Assembly (NCBI RefSeq): GCF_030269925.1
Contig: NC_085109.1
Location: 7,564,001-7,628,000 of the forward strand
Source of the DNA: Bombyx mori
Taxonomy: Eukaryota > Arthropoda > Insecta > Lepidoptera > Bombycidae
DNA: 64,000 bases
Direction of reading: 5' to 3'
In this document: piece by piece, positions 54,301-64,000 of the stretch
How positions within the stretch are numbered: position 1 is the first letter of the stretch
How the letters are laid out: each line of letters opens with the position of its first letter
Notes under the pieces: generated by a model
The model's database searches: none
Told to the model about the DNA's origin: nothing
What the model saw: the letters and a program-made list of their open reading frames with translations, nothing else
Position numbers and translations under genes: made by a program

Positions 54301-57300
54301 GAGTTTTAGCGAGACTAACGAACAGCAATTCATTTTTATATATAGAGATTAGCATCAACAGTTCGATGTTTATAATTGAACTTAATTAAGTTTACCCTAT
54401 TTAAATAGCGCCGAACTCGTCGCTTGCGACGAAGGGCTCGACAAGTAAATTAACCCATAGACACAGCCCACTGAGTTTCTCGCCGGATCTTCTCAGTGGG
54501 TCGCATTTCCGATCCGGAAAGGCTACCAGCATAGGTAGGAAAGAAAAAGAATAACTGAAGAAGTTTTTTTATTGCGATATTTTTTCCAAATTTTAACCAT
54601 TAAATGGCTCTCCTGTAAAATTGCAAAAAACCGCTTAAACCAAATAGCATTTAACCCATATTAAAAATTAATGATTTAAAAAACTTAAGGTACGTTTGAA
54701 ATGTTAAAACATCTTAGGTTTTTTCCAGAGAATCAAGTTTTTTTTTTAATAAATTCTTCCTTTAACTTACCTACGTTCAAGTTCACCTGTTCGTCACACG
54801 ATGTCATATTGTTCTTAAATTATTTTAAAATAATAGTCTCGAAAAACCTTATATACCTTGACACCTTGTCTCGATGTCCAAGCCAAAAAATCCATAAAAT
54901 TGTAGCACCAAAATACTTAGGGCTCTGACAAAACGATTACGAAACGGGAATCAATTTACTTACGTTTTACCTACTTTTCTTAGAACGCAACGACGTACAT
55001 CATAATATCTCTGAAACCGAGAACACCACAACAAATGTAATTAACGAGCCACAGGATTATATAATTGAAGTTTTTAAGGAACCAAACAGCAAATCTTTAA
55101 GGATATCAACTAAATTGATTTTCAAAGGTAACTCCAGTTCAGGAATTTTTTTAATGTAGCTGATTTTAATATTTATTTATTTATTATTACTTATAATTTG
55201 TTTAGATGAGTAAATGTGTTCACTGTTGGTAATGCATAAATGAAATTTATATAGGATTTTAATAATGCCATCGTATCCTTCAGATGATAATGTCATTGCG
55301 AAAAAAGATTACTACTACATATAATTGAGTTAAATTAATATAGAAACAGTGGCCGGGCATATTCAATAGCCAAACTCTATGTAGAAGCCTTGTTCTTAGT
55401 ACGAGTTTTTTAACGTTCTCGATAGCGTAAAAGTTAACTCAAATTTGTATGGAGTTGGAACGTTTGCCTACGTTTGCCGCTAGGGGCGCTGTTCCAACTG
55501 CATATAAATTTGAGTTAACTTCTACGCTATCGAGAACGTTAAAAAGCTCGCACTAAGCACACTGACCTCGCAATGGGGGTCAATGACCTTGCGCACACAC
55601 TGCGGTAGACCGCGCTCTAGCTGGGCCCCGTCACTCACGCGATGGTGACCACACCGTCTACTGATTTGTAGACAGTAACAATAACCTATTACACTTATTA
55701 TTACATTATTTATTGCACTCAAAATTATTTAATTGAAAGTGTAATAAAATGTTATATTACAGAGTGTATTTCTATCTTTTTTTCTTGTCCTTATATATAA
55801 ATAATATTAAATATAATTATATTAATACATTATTTTCACAGACATTCCGAAAAGAATTGTTCTAGGGAAAACGACAAACGGGAAGAGGCTTGTTGTCAAA
55901 ATGGTTGATCAAGAAAAACCAGTTACTCTTTACGAAAAAATTGTTCAAAATCAGAAAATGAGTGAGTTATAAAATTATTTATACCATCATGACTACGTAA
56001 ATAGTGCACATGAAGCCTTATTTAAATATGGTCTTAATTGTTATTAACACAAAATACAAATAAATAAAGCATAAATTAATTAAATTCTGAACTATAGAAA
56101 ACAGTGTGACATTTACCCACGGTAGGCAGCAGCTTGGTTCTGCCCCTGGCATTGCTGAAGTCCATGGGCGACGGTAACCACTCACCATCAGGTGGGCTGT
56201 ATGCTCGTCTGCCTACAACGGCAATAAAAAAAAATAGAAAAAACTAAAACATGGAATTTAAAATATTTATGGACAATGAAAACAATATTTCAGATGACAC
56301 GGACCTGAGCGAGGCACAATTTCTAAGTCTTCTTCAGCAAACTCTGCAGTCCTATCAGAATACGTACTACGCAGACGACATCTCCTCGGCGGACTCCGTC
56401 ATCACTCAGCTGTTCAAAGTTCCAACACTCCGAAAGATAATTGTTGACCAGAGTGTAGTTATAACCAAGGTGAGACCTTATAATATAATATGTATTATAA
56501 TATGTTACGATAGTTTAATCTATCAAAGACCAGACCAGTTGAGTACCATTTTCTCCTCTATTTCCTAAACGATTTTTTTTTTCATTAGCTGTAGCACGAT
56601 ATATACATTTTTTTAAATATGTACTTACATACTTTTTTTTTCCGAAATGTCTGTGGTAAAGCAAGAGAAAATGTCTCTAAAGCTTGATGTATCAGTGATG
56701 TTGGTTGAATTTCAATCAAAACGCGACACTCGAATAACACTATTCATAATAAAAATGTAATCTTAGGAAACTTCACAATGTACATAACTTTATGATCTCT
56801 GTTTTCTTAGGTAAAAGGCAGTAAGGATGCATCTGGTAAATACTATAAGAGTAAACCGACACTCATAACTGGAAAAGTTATATTGACCAATGATAAATTT
56901 GTGTTCGTTCAACTGCCTAATTTACTCCAATTTTTTTTTCAAAAGCCAGGTCAGTAGCGGTTTTTTTCTTTAAATTATTGTATACGACAATAGACATAAA
57001 TTTAATGGGTACTAGAGGTCCCGCAGTAGTCGAAATTCGACTATATTGGAATTGTAAGTTTGTACACTATGATGATTGTATTTATACTTCTATAATCACA
57101 AATTTCGCCAAGACTACACTATAAAAAAATATTAATAAAGACAAACAATCTATTCTCAATTTGACAACAGACGTCAAGAACAAAAGTTTGACAATAAATA
57201 GTATGCATGCGTGTGTGCGTCAAATACATGGTAGTGTGTGTAATGTTTTCTTTATTGATTTAATGCATCTTTTAAGCATTATTTTAAAAATTTATTAGCA

Positions 57301-59420
57301 TTGTGCACTTCTTCTCTATATTCTCTACAAGTGTGAAAAATTTCATACTCCTTCGTCCGCGCAATTTTCTTAAAAAGGGATACCAAGTTTTTGCTTCACG
57401 TATTAAATATAGATAAAATATTATTTTTAGAAAACAATGACAGCTCTAACTCTAACAATGACAGTGTCGACAAACGAAACGAAGAGATGCCAATTGTTCA
57501 CATTCACATCACAGAGACGATCGGTGAAGACAACGTTATTCGTGTTCATGTTAATCTGACAAAACGACGTAAGTGATTTTTTTAAAACTATTTTTTTTAA
57601 TTTTTTTATTGCTTAGATGGGTAGACGAGCTCACAGCCCACCTGGTGTTAAGTGGTTACCGGAGCCCATAGACATCTACAACGTAAATGCGCCACCCACC
57701 TTGAGATATAAGTTCTAAGGCCTCAGTATAGTTACAACGGCTGCCCCACCCTTCAAATTAACACTGTCGGGTTCATATTTCGCGTTAGAACATCTCATTC
57801 TCATCCTTTAGGATAAAAATGGGATTTTTTAAAAATGGAAGGATTGCTGATGTCCTGACGAACTCATAGCCATACTAAGATAATATTGTCGTTTTAATAT
57901 CGTCGCAATTTATTCAGACATTCCGGAGACTCGCTCGGACAAATAGACAGTTAGACTGATAAAAAAAATAGATTTAATTTAAGTGCAAATAACCATGTTA
58001 AAAGTGTTTATATCGAAATAATATGTTTCAATATTATTTATTATTATTATAAGTGCTATAGATTCGTGTCGTCTTGTTGTTGTTTATGTTTAAGCGTTTG
58101 TTACAGAAATTTCAGCGGATTCAGTTTTAGATCACAGAAAATTGCGGAAAGAAAAGACGTATGCATGCGCTTCTTGCGCAGCGATATTTGCCACGCCATC
58201 GGAACTTACTCAACATCAAGAGGTTAGTACCTACGGATGCAGGATCGACAAAAAAAAGCGTCATTGGGAGATTACTGGAAAATAATGATATCCATAGATA
58301 ATAAACTTAATATTTGAGAATGATATCTATGATCCTAGGAACTATACATTTACTGTCAACTTATTTTAATTAATTTTATTCATCGATGTATGTATGCATT
58401 TTTTGATTAGAAAACGCATCGATAGGATTTTCTTCGTCTACTACGTCAAGATATTGAAAAAATTTGAACAGGTACATACATGTTCCTAACCTAACATGTT
58501 CAGGAATGATTTACACGCTCTAATAAAATTTTATAAGAAAAATGAAACTCACGAATTATATAAAAAAAATGCGTAGGTAATTATTGGCATTAAGCAATTA
58601 ACAATAACCTCATGCCTTAAGGTGGCGGCATGTCTACAAGCTCAGATGTGTTTATCTATATAAGCTTTCAATTTAAATTGACAAATAAATAATGAATGTA
58701 TGTCATCATTCAATCATTATTTCAGGCACAGTGTACTGAAACTGAAGACAATTTAATGATTGACACAGACGGCATGAACGATACCCAAGAATACTATTCA
58801 GTCTCTAATAACGGTAAAAAGAAAATGTATAGCTGCCTACTGTGCAAGGTACGTCGTTTATTTTTCACGGCATAATTCAAAATGCTTTTACGATTTAATC
58901 TCGTACCTACTTCATTATTGAAACGAAAGGCACGATTTCCGATGTATCATATTTTGTAAAAACCTATCTACTGACTTACTCATCATAACGAAACGCACGA
59001 AGAGTGAAGAAGTGTCTTTAGTGCGAGTTTTTTAACGTTCTGGATAGCGTAAAAGTTAGCTCATATGGAATGGGATTGTTTGCCTACATTTGCCGCTAGG
59101 GGCGCTGCTCCAACTGCGTACAAAATTGGGCTAACTTTTACGCTATCGAGGACGTTAAAAAACTTGCACTAAGCGCACTGATCCCACTTGGATTTCAGGT
59201 CACCTTTCCCAGGTTCAGCAGCTGTATGAAACATGTAAAGTCCCATTACATTACTTCAAATAAACGTAAATCGGATAATGAAAACGACGACGAACATTCG
59301 GCTTCAAAAATTGATAAATCGCAAGTTTTTAAATGTAAAATGTGTCCTGCAGCATTTTTCCATCCATCGACATTATCGAAACATATAGTCACAAAACATA
59401 TTAAATTAAAATCGAGTTGA
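51392..59420 (+). CDS. zinc-finger protein, 15 exons, 668 residues
   Basis: Exons: 51392-51503, 51707-51841, 52124-52209, 52768-52908, 53076-53196, 53272-53329, 53734-53909, 54984-55127, 55842-55961, 56294-56469, 56811-56949, 57431-57568, 58107-58222, 58726-58848, 59199-59420. All introns are GT-AG, all junctions keep phase, and no stop occurs. The protein starts MDKNKLFEGYEFMQSNS. The N-terminal ~510 residues are acidic and Asn/Ser-rich, without a known domain; a compact stretch (ADSVITQLFKVPTLRKIIVD, SKPTLITGKVILTNDKFVFV) may fold. The C-terminus has CX2CX12HX4C (C536, C539, H552, C557), a classical C2H2 (C591, C594, H607, H611) split by an intron, and a second (C641, C644, H657, H662). It is probably a nuclear DNA-binding protein. 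The short exons are interrupted by Helitron, MITE, SINE and LINE pieces. Orthology is not assigned. Confidence 0.85.
53459..53590 (+). repeat. SINE-like repeat, 5'-truncated, in intron
   Basis: Starts at CTTGTAACTATACTTGAGAC and runs to CATCTAAGCAATAAAAAAAT. Close to the 790-1035 copy, so a rather young insertion in the intron before exon 7 of the zinc-finger gene. Confidence 0.82.
54060..54348 (-). mobile_element. Helitron-like element, family H2, copy 2
   Basis: Minus-strand reading starts TCTCTATATATAAAAATGAA and ends CGGGTCAGCTAG, between A and T. Matches 38064-38341 in reverse orientation. Non-coding. Confidence 0.6.
54412..54545 (+). mobile_element. LINE-A 3' tail with internal deletion
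   Basis: GTCGCTTGCGACGAAGGGCT through TCTTCTCAGTGGGTCGCATT to GATCCGG, which jumps directly to AAAGGCTACCAGCATAGGTA. About 120 bp of the tail present at 27237-27348 is missing. It lies 64 bp after the H2 Helitron in the same intron. Confidence 0.82.
55395..55557. mobile_element. palindromic MITE, copy 1
   Basis: Long imperfect inverted arms: AACGTTCTCGATAGCGTAAA(AGTTAACTCAAATTT) against (AAATTTGAGTTAACTT)CTACGCTATCGAGAACGTT. The centre is TTTGCCGCTAGGGGCGCTGT. Ends CTTAGTACGAG / CTCGCACTAAG. It could fold into one large hairpin. A second copy is at 59018-59173. Confidence 0.8.
56119..56234 (+). mobile_element. LINE-B 3' tail in intron
   Basis: CGGTAGGCAGCAGCTTGGTT, CTGCCCCTGGCATTGCTGAA, GTCCATGGGCGACGGTAACC and GTCTGCCTACAACGGCAATA with an A-run, nearly identical to the LINE-B end. 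It stops 59 bp before exon 10 (56294) of the zinc-finger gene. Confidence 0.85.
57012..57413 (-). mobile_element. Helitron-like element, family H1, copy 2
   Basis: Minus-strand reading begins TCTATATTTAATACGTGAAG and ends GGGACCTCTAG between A and T; same family as 10161-10580. Only 17 bp separate it from exon 12 (57431), so the branch-point region of that intron probably lies in Helitron sequence. Confidence 0.68.
57597..57762 (-). repeat. SINE-like repeat, 5'-truncated, in intron
   Basis: T-run then TTGCTTAGATGGGTAGACGA, CATAGACATCTACAACGTAA and GGCTGCCCCACCCTTCAAAT. Minus orientation, in the intron after exon 12 of the zinc-finger gene. Confidence 0.8.
59018..59173. mobile_element. palindromic MITE, copy 2
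   Basis: Arms GAGTTTTTTAACGTTCTGGA(TAGCGTAAAAGTTAG) against (CTAACTTTTACGCTA)TCGAGGACGTTAAAAAACTT around the same centre, TTTGCCGCTAGGGGCGCTGC. It ends about 25 bp before the last exon (59199) of the zinc-finger gene. Confidence 0.8.
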
Positions 59421-60730
59421 ATTTGATCCACGCTGTTTTATTTCTAATCCTAAATATTTTCTCATCATGTCAAAAGTTTCTAATTCTGCAGAAGGTACAT
59501 TTTTTATGTTGTTACGGTTTTACAAATCCTAAATTGTACGAATGACAGAATCCATACTTTAGTACTTCAAATGTAAAAATGTGTTTAATTGTCCTTCTTT
59601 AACGTCGAAATTAAGCAACTGATTGACATGATTTTTTTAAATATTCCAGTTGATCAGAATGACGTGGGCAACCCTTTGCTTGGACAAAACTTCTCATTAA
59701 TTTAGAAAAATTACGTTTCACTATAGTGAAAATCACTAGGTAGGTACCTATATAAAATTTCCTTCACCACAAACGGCGAAGCCATAGCTACCTAGTAATC
59801 ACTTGCGTATAAAATAGTTCTACGTGAACTGTTATGAACCTAGAAGAGTAAGGCAAAACTAACATACTGGAAATATAGGTTTACATTGCAGCCTTCGTGT
59901 TAAGTCGTTACCGAAGCCCATAGATACAATCGATATGGATGCTGTCGTCCTTAAAACGAGGTTTATCGGCTTTTCCATTCTTCAAATCAGAGTTTCTGGG
60001 CGCTTTGTGCGAATTTGTCATACGCTCTAATATATAAAATCTGGTGGGAGTATTTGTGGAAACAAGTTAGGTACGCATTTGCTAATAATTGTATCGTAAT
60101 GTCGGATTTCAACGGCGATGTAATTGCTTATATCACCATGAAATTTAAGCTACCTAATGAAAAAATATCATGCATTAATTACCAAACTGAAACCGTCATT
60201 ATTAAATTCAACGCACCATTACGTTAAAATAAAGCCCATGTAGAAACAAATTTGGGAATTAAGCATAGCTCCTACAAAAAGACGAAAAATGGGTTTCATC
60301 ATCCTACTGATGATCACTTAGATTTTGGATATAAGCCTACCCCTGAATACGCCACATTAACAGAACTTTCGTTGCCCACACTAAGCCGATTACATAACCT
60401 TAAAATTTTCGCCCTGTAGAGGGTCTATCTATACTACCAATAATTATTTTAAATTAATAATATATTAACAAAGTCGTCTTATTGTTAGTTAACAAAACTT
60501 AGATTTTACCTAAGCTTGATATTTCTGGCTGAGATAATCATCATATTCCACAATTTGTTAACAAGATCTAATCCTTTCTAATTTGTGGGAATATTGGAAC
60601 TTAATGATGCCCGACAAAAAGAAGGCTCTGGCTTGCTATAATTATGTGGACTACCTTTTAATCTTCTAACTATCAGGGAAAGTAAGAAGAGGAAAACGAA
60701 AAGTTTGTCGTTGTTGTTAGAAAAGAAAAG
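59421..60730. other. intergenic region, convergent 3' ends
   Basis: Between the ends of the zinc-finger gene and the HROB-like gene. 59884-59990 holds a degraded minus SINE (CGTTACCGAAGCCCATAGAT). A 70-codon frame at 60015-60227 has no family features. No gene called. Confidence 0.4.
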
Positions 60731-60735
60731 TTTAT

Positions 60736-62657
60736 TTAAAATAATTCATCTGAAAATATAGTATCTAAATCATCCAAAAATTCATGATCATTCCTAAAAT
60801 CCGTGCAGGAATCAAACGACAGACCTGAAAAAAAAGTGTAAAATAATTATGCAATTTCAAACATTAATTTCTTTTCTTTTTTTCACGAAAAACATACCAT
60901 TTTGTTTTTGTACACATTTTATCACAGTGAAATCTTCATCATAAACTATACTATATCCATCAGGCAGCTTTTCTGAATTATCTTTCAAAATAACTGAGCT
61001 GTATACGGCATTGATATTACTCAAGGTAATGTTCAGATAATGCTTTTTAAAAGCACTCCCTGTTGTGAGTACTGTTGGTTGATGCAATACCAATATGCAA
61101 TACTCTGAAACAATATATGGGGAAAACATAGACCATGCATCCCTATGCAATGTACACTTTATTGATCCTGAAACAAAAACCAGTTTTAAATCACCAAAAT
61201 AAATTCATTTAATTTCATATTTAAATAATATGTAAGCAAAAACTAATAAATAATTATGTTTTTAATTTTATTTCTTCCTAATTTTGTGAAAATAAAGGTT
61301 TGTGATTCTGGCCTGTAGGCAGCTGTAAGCTACTATTACTTCATCTGTAGTAAGTTTTCTGTCACTATATTCCTAACTTGTTATCTTTTTCCAATTCCTA
61401 TGTATTATTATTGATGTTGTGAGCCAATACAGTTCAATGTTGGTATTGCTGATATCTATCTGTTAACCATAATTTAATTATACTGCTTTTCTAACCACTT
61501 AATGCAGGTAGTCCACCAACTACCATGTTATACACAAAAACACTACTTGCACCATAACTATTGTTCTACAAATTCAAATAGGGACCATACATTTTAGAAA
61601 ATAAACTAACCAGTTCTATCTCTAAGAATTATTAACGGGTCAGTCACTGATCTATCTACACCTTCAATAAATGCTGCAACTACTTGTGCTTTTCCTCTTC
61701 TTAAATTACCAGTATGAGCTTGTTGTTTTATTACATTAATTGTGTCTATATTGTTAAGATTGCACTTCATTTGATCATCATTCAGTCTCTTCCACAGTGG
61801 AGAATCAAATAAATCTCTTCTCAAATTATTTTGAGTGAAATCAATATCCTGAAAATGTATTTTTGATATATTCAAATTATTTTGTTAATAGTACCAACTA
61901 TCCACAACTACTAATAGAATAAGAACGGTTTCTATGTATGATGTGTGATGATTTTATATGGAATAGGAAATACTAAAATAATGAGTGAGTACACAGTGAG
62001 AACATCATACAATCTCACTGCACACTGGCATTTACAGTAATGAAACAGACATACCTGTGATAATAGTTCCAAGTGACAAATACTTTCGTTCTTAGTTTCT
62101 TCTAAAGTTTTACTTAGTAATCCTGCTGGTCCTGGAAACTTTCGTTTTCTACTTTGATCAAAATGTGACTTTATAATTTTTCTTTTTGAATGTTTTGAGA
62201 ATGCCTCATTGGTGGACACTGTTGATACATTGCATGTTTGCTGCTGAGATACTGATTTCGTGTTATCGCTTTCTGTTAATTTGCATAATTTTTTTTTGGG
62301 TGGGGATTTAAAGTTTTTGTTTAATATACAATTTTCTGCCTGTTCTTCGACATTCATTTGTGCTTTTTTTTGCGGAATAGTTTCCGGAATATCAAATTGC
62401 GATAGTACCTGTAAATTATTAGTACCTAATTGTTGTATTCATGCGATCATAATAATTAATGATCGTATATGAGAGATAAACTCATATGCAATATAATTAA
62501 TAGATGTTTAACAAAACATTTTTTGTTTTTTGTTATGCCTACTTATTGCTGGTAAACTGAACTAGCTTCATCTAACGTGATAACAACAAATTATAATATC
62601 TACTATTAATATATTATTTTATAACGTTACCTCATCGAAATCATCTGATTCAAACAT
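60736..62657 (-). CDS. HROB (C17orf53/MCM8IP)-like OB-fold protein
   Basis: Exons in order on the minus strand: 62657-62631, 62408-62055, 61848-61611, 61167-60898, 60824-60736. All GT-AG and in phase, giving 325 residues. HROB recruits the MCM8-MCM9 helicase to recombination intermediates for DNA repair synthesis in the nucleus. The start MFESDDFDE matches an acidic N-terminal motif. SRKRKFPGPAGLLSK (about 95-109) is the family's proline/glycine signature. The OB-fold (about 178-255) shows KAQVVAAFIEGVDRS, LIILRDRTGSIKCTLHRDAW, EYCILVLHQPTV and KKHYLNITLSNINAVY. The tail is acidic (FLDDLDTIFSDELF). The protein is shorter than the human one, mainly in the disordered N-terminal half. The first exon codes only nine residues. 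The AATAAA poly(A) signal overlaps the TAA stop (60731-60738). Confidence 0.82.
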
Positions 62658-63070
62658 TATAACAATTTTAATTACTTATATTGTGCAGAGTGTATTTTTC
62701 TTGGTTTCAGAAGTAGCAACTGAAGTATGCCGTTAGAAGAGTGCAATTGTTTAAAAAAAACAAATACTTTTATTGCAGCTCTAAAAGATTTTTACCTATA
62801 TTTTTAAATTATTTTCATGGATTTTACATTTATTTAAACATATAGACTATCACATATTAAGTGTATAATCTATGGACTATCATATACATTTTTGTTGGTA
62901 CAATTTTTCCTTATTAGGAAAAGCAAAGGGATCTAAGACCATACAGCCTTAACTGTCATAGACAATGCCCTTAATAATTAAAATTAAAATTTATTTACAA
63001 TCTATGGCTTCAATGTCTTGTTTTTTTAAAGATTTTACAGCCTGGTAAAGAGACCGTTAAGCCAACTGTC
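62658..63070. other. HROB-like gene 5' flank
   Basis: AT-rich upstream sequence of the minus-strand gene. No clear core promoter motif and no other gene. Confidence 0.4.
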
Positions 63071-63409
63071 TCATAGATATTTCCATGCACAGTACACTTC
63101 ATATTTATGTGTATTATCTAGGAAAATCTTTTGAAGGCATTGAGGGGACTTTTTGGCGGGAAAGAGGAGCAGAAGTAAGGAGCACCATCTCAAAGCAGAG
63201 CAAAGTGTCTGCTGAAAGAAAGCCAATGAAGGTGGGACCATAGTAGCAAGTGAAAAGATTTTGAAAACAGCACCATAAACTATTACAATTCCAGCACACT
63301 TTAAGTTGCTGAAAACCGTTATATTCATAATATCATTTCCACTTCCTACGCTATATTTCGGTGAATCGTCCAACAATAACGTGTTGTTTACACGTGGACA
63401 CTTTTTCAA
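63071..63409 (-). CDS. unrecognised minus-strand frame with a hydrophobic segment
   Basis: An open frame of about 112 codons without an ATG at its left limit: KKCPRVNNTLLLDDSPKYSV, then CAGIVIVYGAVFKIFSLATM and a Leu-rich stretch. A GTATAG acceptor-like site lies just upstream at about 63420. It could be a terminal exon of a small membrane protein gene or chance. No family is recognised, and the opposite strand is full of stops. Confidence 0.25.
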   Translation of the reverse strand: MKKCPRVNNTLLLDDSPKYSVGSGNDIMNITVFSNLKCAGIVIVYGAVFKIFSLATMVPPSLAFFQQTLCSALRWCSLLLLLFPAKKSPQCLQKIFLDNTHKYEVYCAWKYL

Positions 63410-63539
63410 GTTGTCCGCTATACAAGATGATGCTCCTTACCTCTACCCTTCATAAAGCGCAGGCCAAAAACGTTAAAAAAATGAGATCTACTACTTCGAC
63501 AGAAGGCGGTAAAATCGTAAAGAAAAATTAAATATACTT

Positions 63540-63784
63540 TTTTTTTTTTTTATTGCTTAGATTGGTGGACGAGCTCACAGCCCACCTGGTGTTAAGTGGT
63601 TACTCGAGCCCATAGACATCACAACGTAAATGCGCCACCCACCTTGAGATACAAGTTTTAAGGTCTCATGTATTGTTACAACGGCTGCCCCACCCTTCAA
63701 ACCGAAACGCATTACTGCTTCACGGCAGAAATAGGCAGGGTGGTGGTACCCATCCGCGCGGACTCACAAGAGGTCCTACCACCA
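63540..63784 (-). repeat. SINE-like repeat, near full length
   Basis: T-run then ATTGCTTAGATTGGTGGACG, GCCACCCACCTTGAGATACA, CACGGCAGAAATAGGCAGGG and GGACTCACAAGAGGTCCTAC. One of the least diverged copies in the window. Confidence 0.87.
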
Positions 63785-64000
63785 GTAATTACGCAAATTA
63801 TAATTTTGCGGGTTTCATTTTTATTACACGATGTTATTCCTTCACCGTGGAAATCAACTGTAAACAATTGTTGAGTACGTATTTCATAAACTACTACTAC
63901 TACTAATACTACTCATTTAATTCTATTCTAATTCTACACCTATGGTATAGACGGTATGGTTGCGACGATTTGAACAAGCATAGAGGTCACCGCTTATAAA

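Noticed and set aside
60015..60227. 70-codon plus frame between convergent genes
   Set aside because: Composition and lack of any domain suggest a chance frame.

Overview
The window looks like a silkworm-type moth genome (Lepidoptera, most likely Bombyx). The evidence is AT-rich DNA, genes split into short GT-AG exons, and many copies of a SINE-like repeat and LINE tails of the kind that crowd silkworm DNA. Other moth-type elements are a DD34D mariner, Helitron-like elements, RTE-type LINE ends and MITEs. Species assignment is inference; no search was run.

Layout. About 1-30 kb is gene-poor: AT-rich DNA littered with SINE copies, 5'-truncated copies of a Jockey-type LINE (here LINE-A), RTE-type LINE ends, a Helitron-like element, a 256-bp MITE and a threefold tandem repeat. 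A nearly complete LINE-A lies at 23411-27373. It has an intact 960-residue ORF2 and a 9-bp target duplication, but is 5'-truncated inside ORF1. At 30.6-31.4 kb the first coding exon of a minus-strand gene sits next to a CpG-rich promoter-like block. A decayed mariner occupies 32608-33748. From 36.1 to 47.8 kb six exons joined in consistent phase form the 3' part of an unrecognised plus-strand gene. Its last intron holds a TIR DNA transposon (42229-47086), itself split by a second LINE with an intact 1057-residue ORF (LINE-B).

The region 48.5-62.7 kb is gene-dense. A mitochondrial trans-2-enoyl-CoA reductase gene (Mecr) has one N-terminal exon and two phase-compatible, diverged terminal exons. 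Next is a 15-exon gene for a 668-residue protein with C-terminal zinc fingers, with several mobile elements sitting just upstream of its splice acceptors. A minus-strand 5-exon gene for an HROB (C17orf53/MCM8IP)-like OB-fold protein follows. The last 1.3 kb holds an unrecognised minus-strand reading frame and a SINE copy.

The genes act in unrelated processes: mitochondrial fatty acid synthesis (Mecr), probable DNA binding (zinc-finger protein) and recombination repair (HROB-like). No operon-like cooperation is implied. The most distinctive points are the shared-exon Mecr arrangement with an altered active-site region, the gene/transposon/LINE nesting at 36-48 kb, and the insertions crowding the splice acceptors of the zinc-finger gene.
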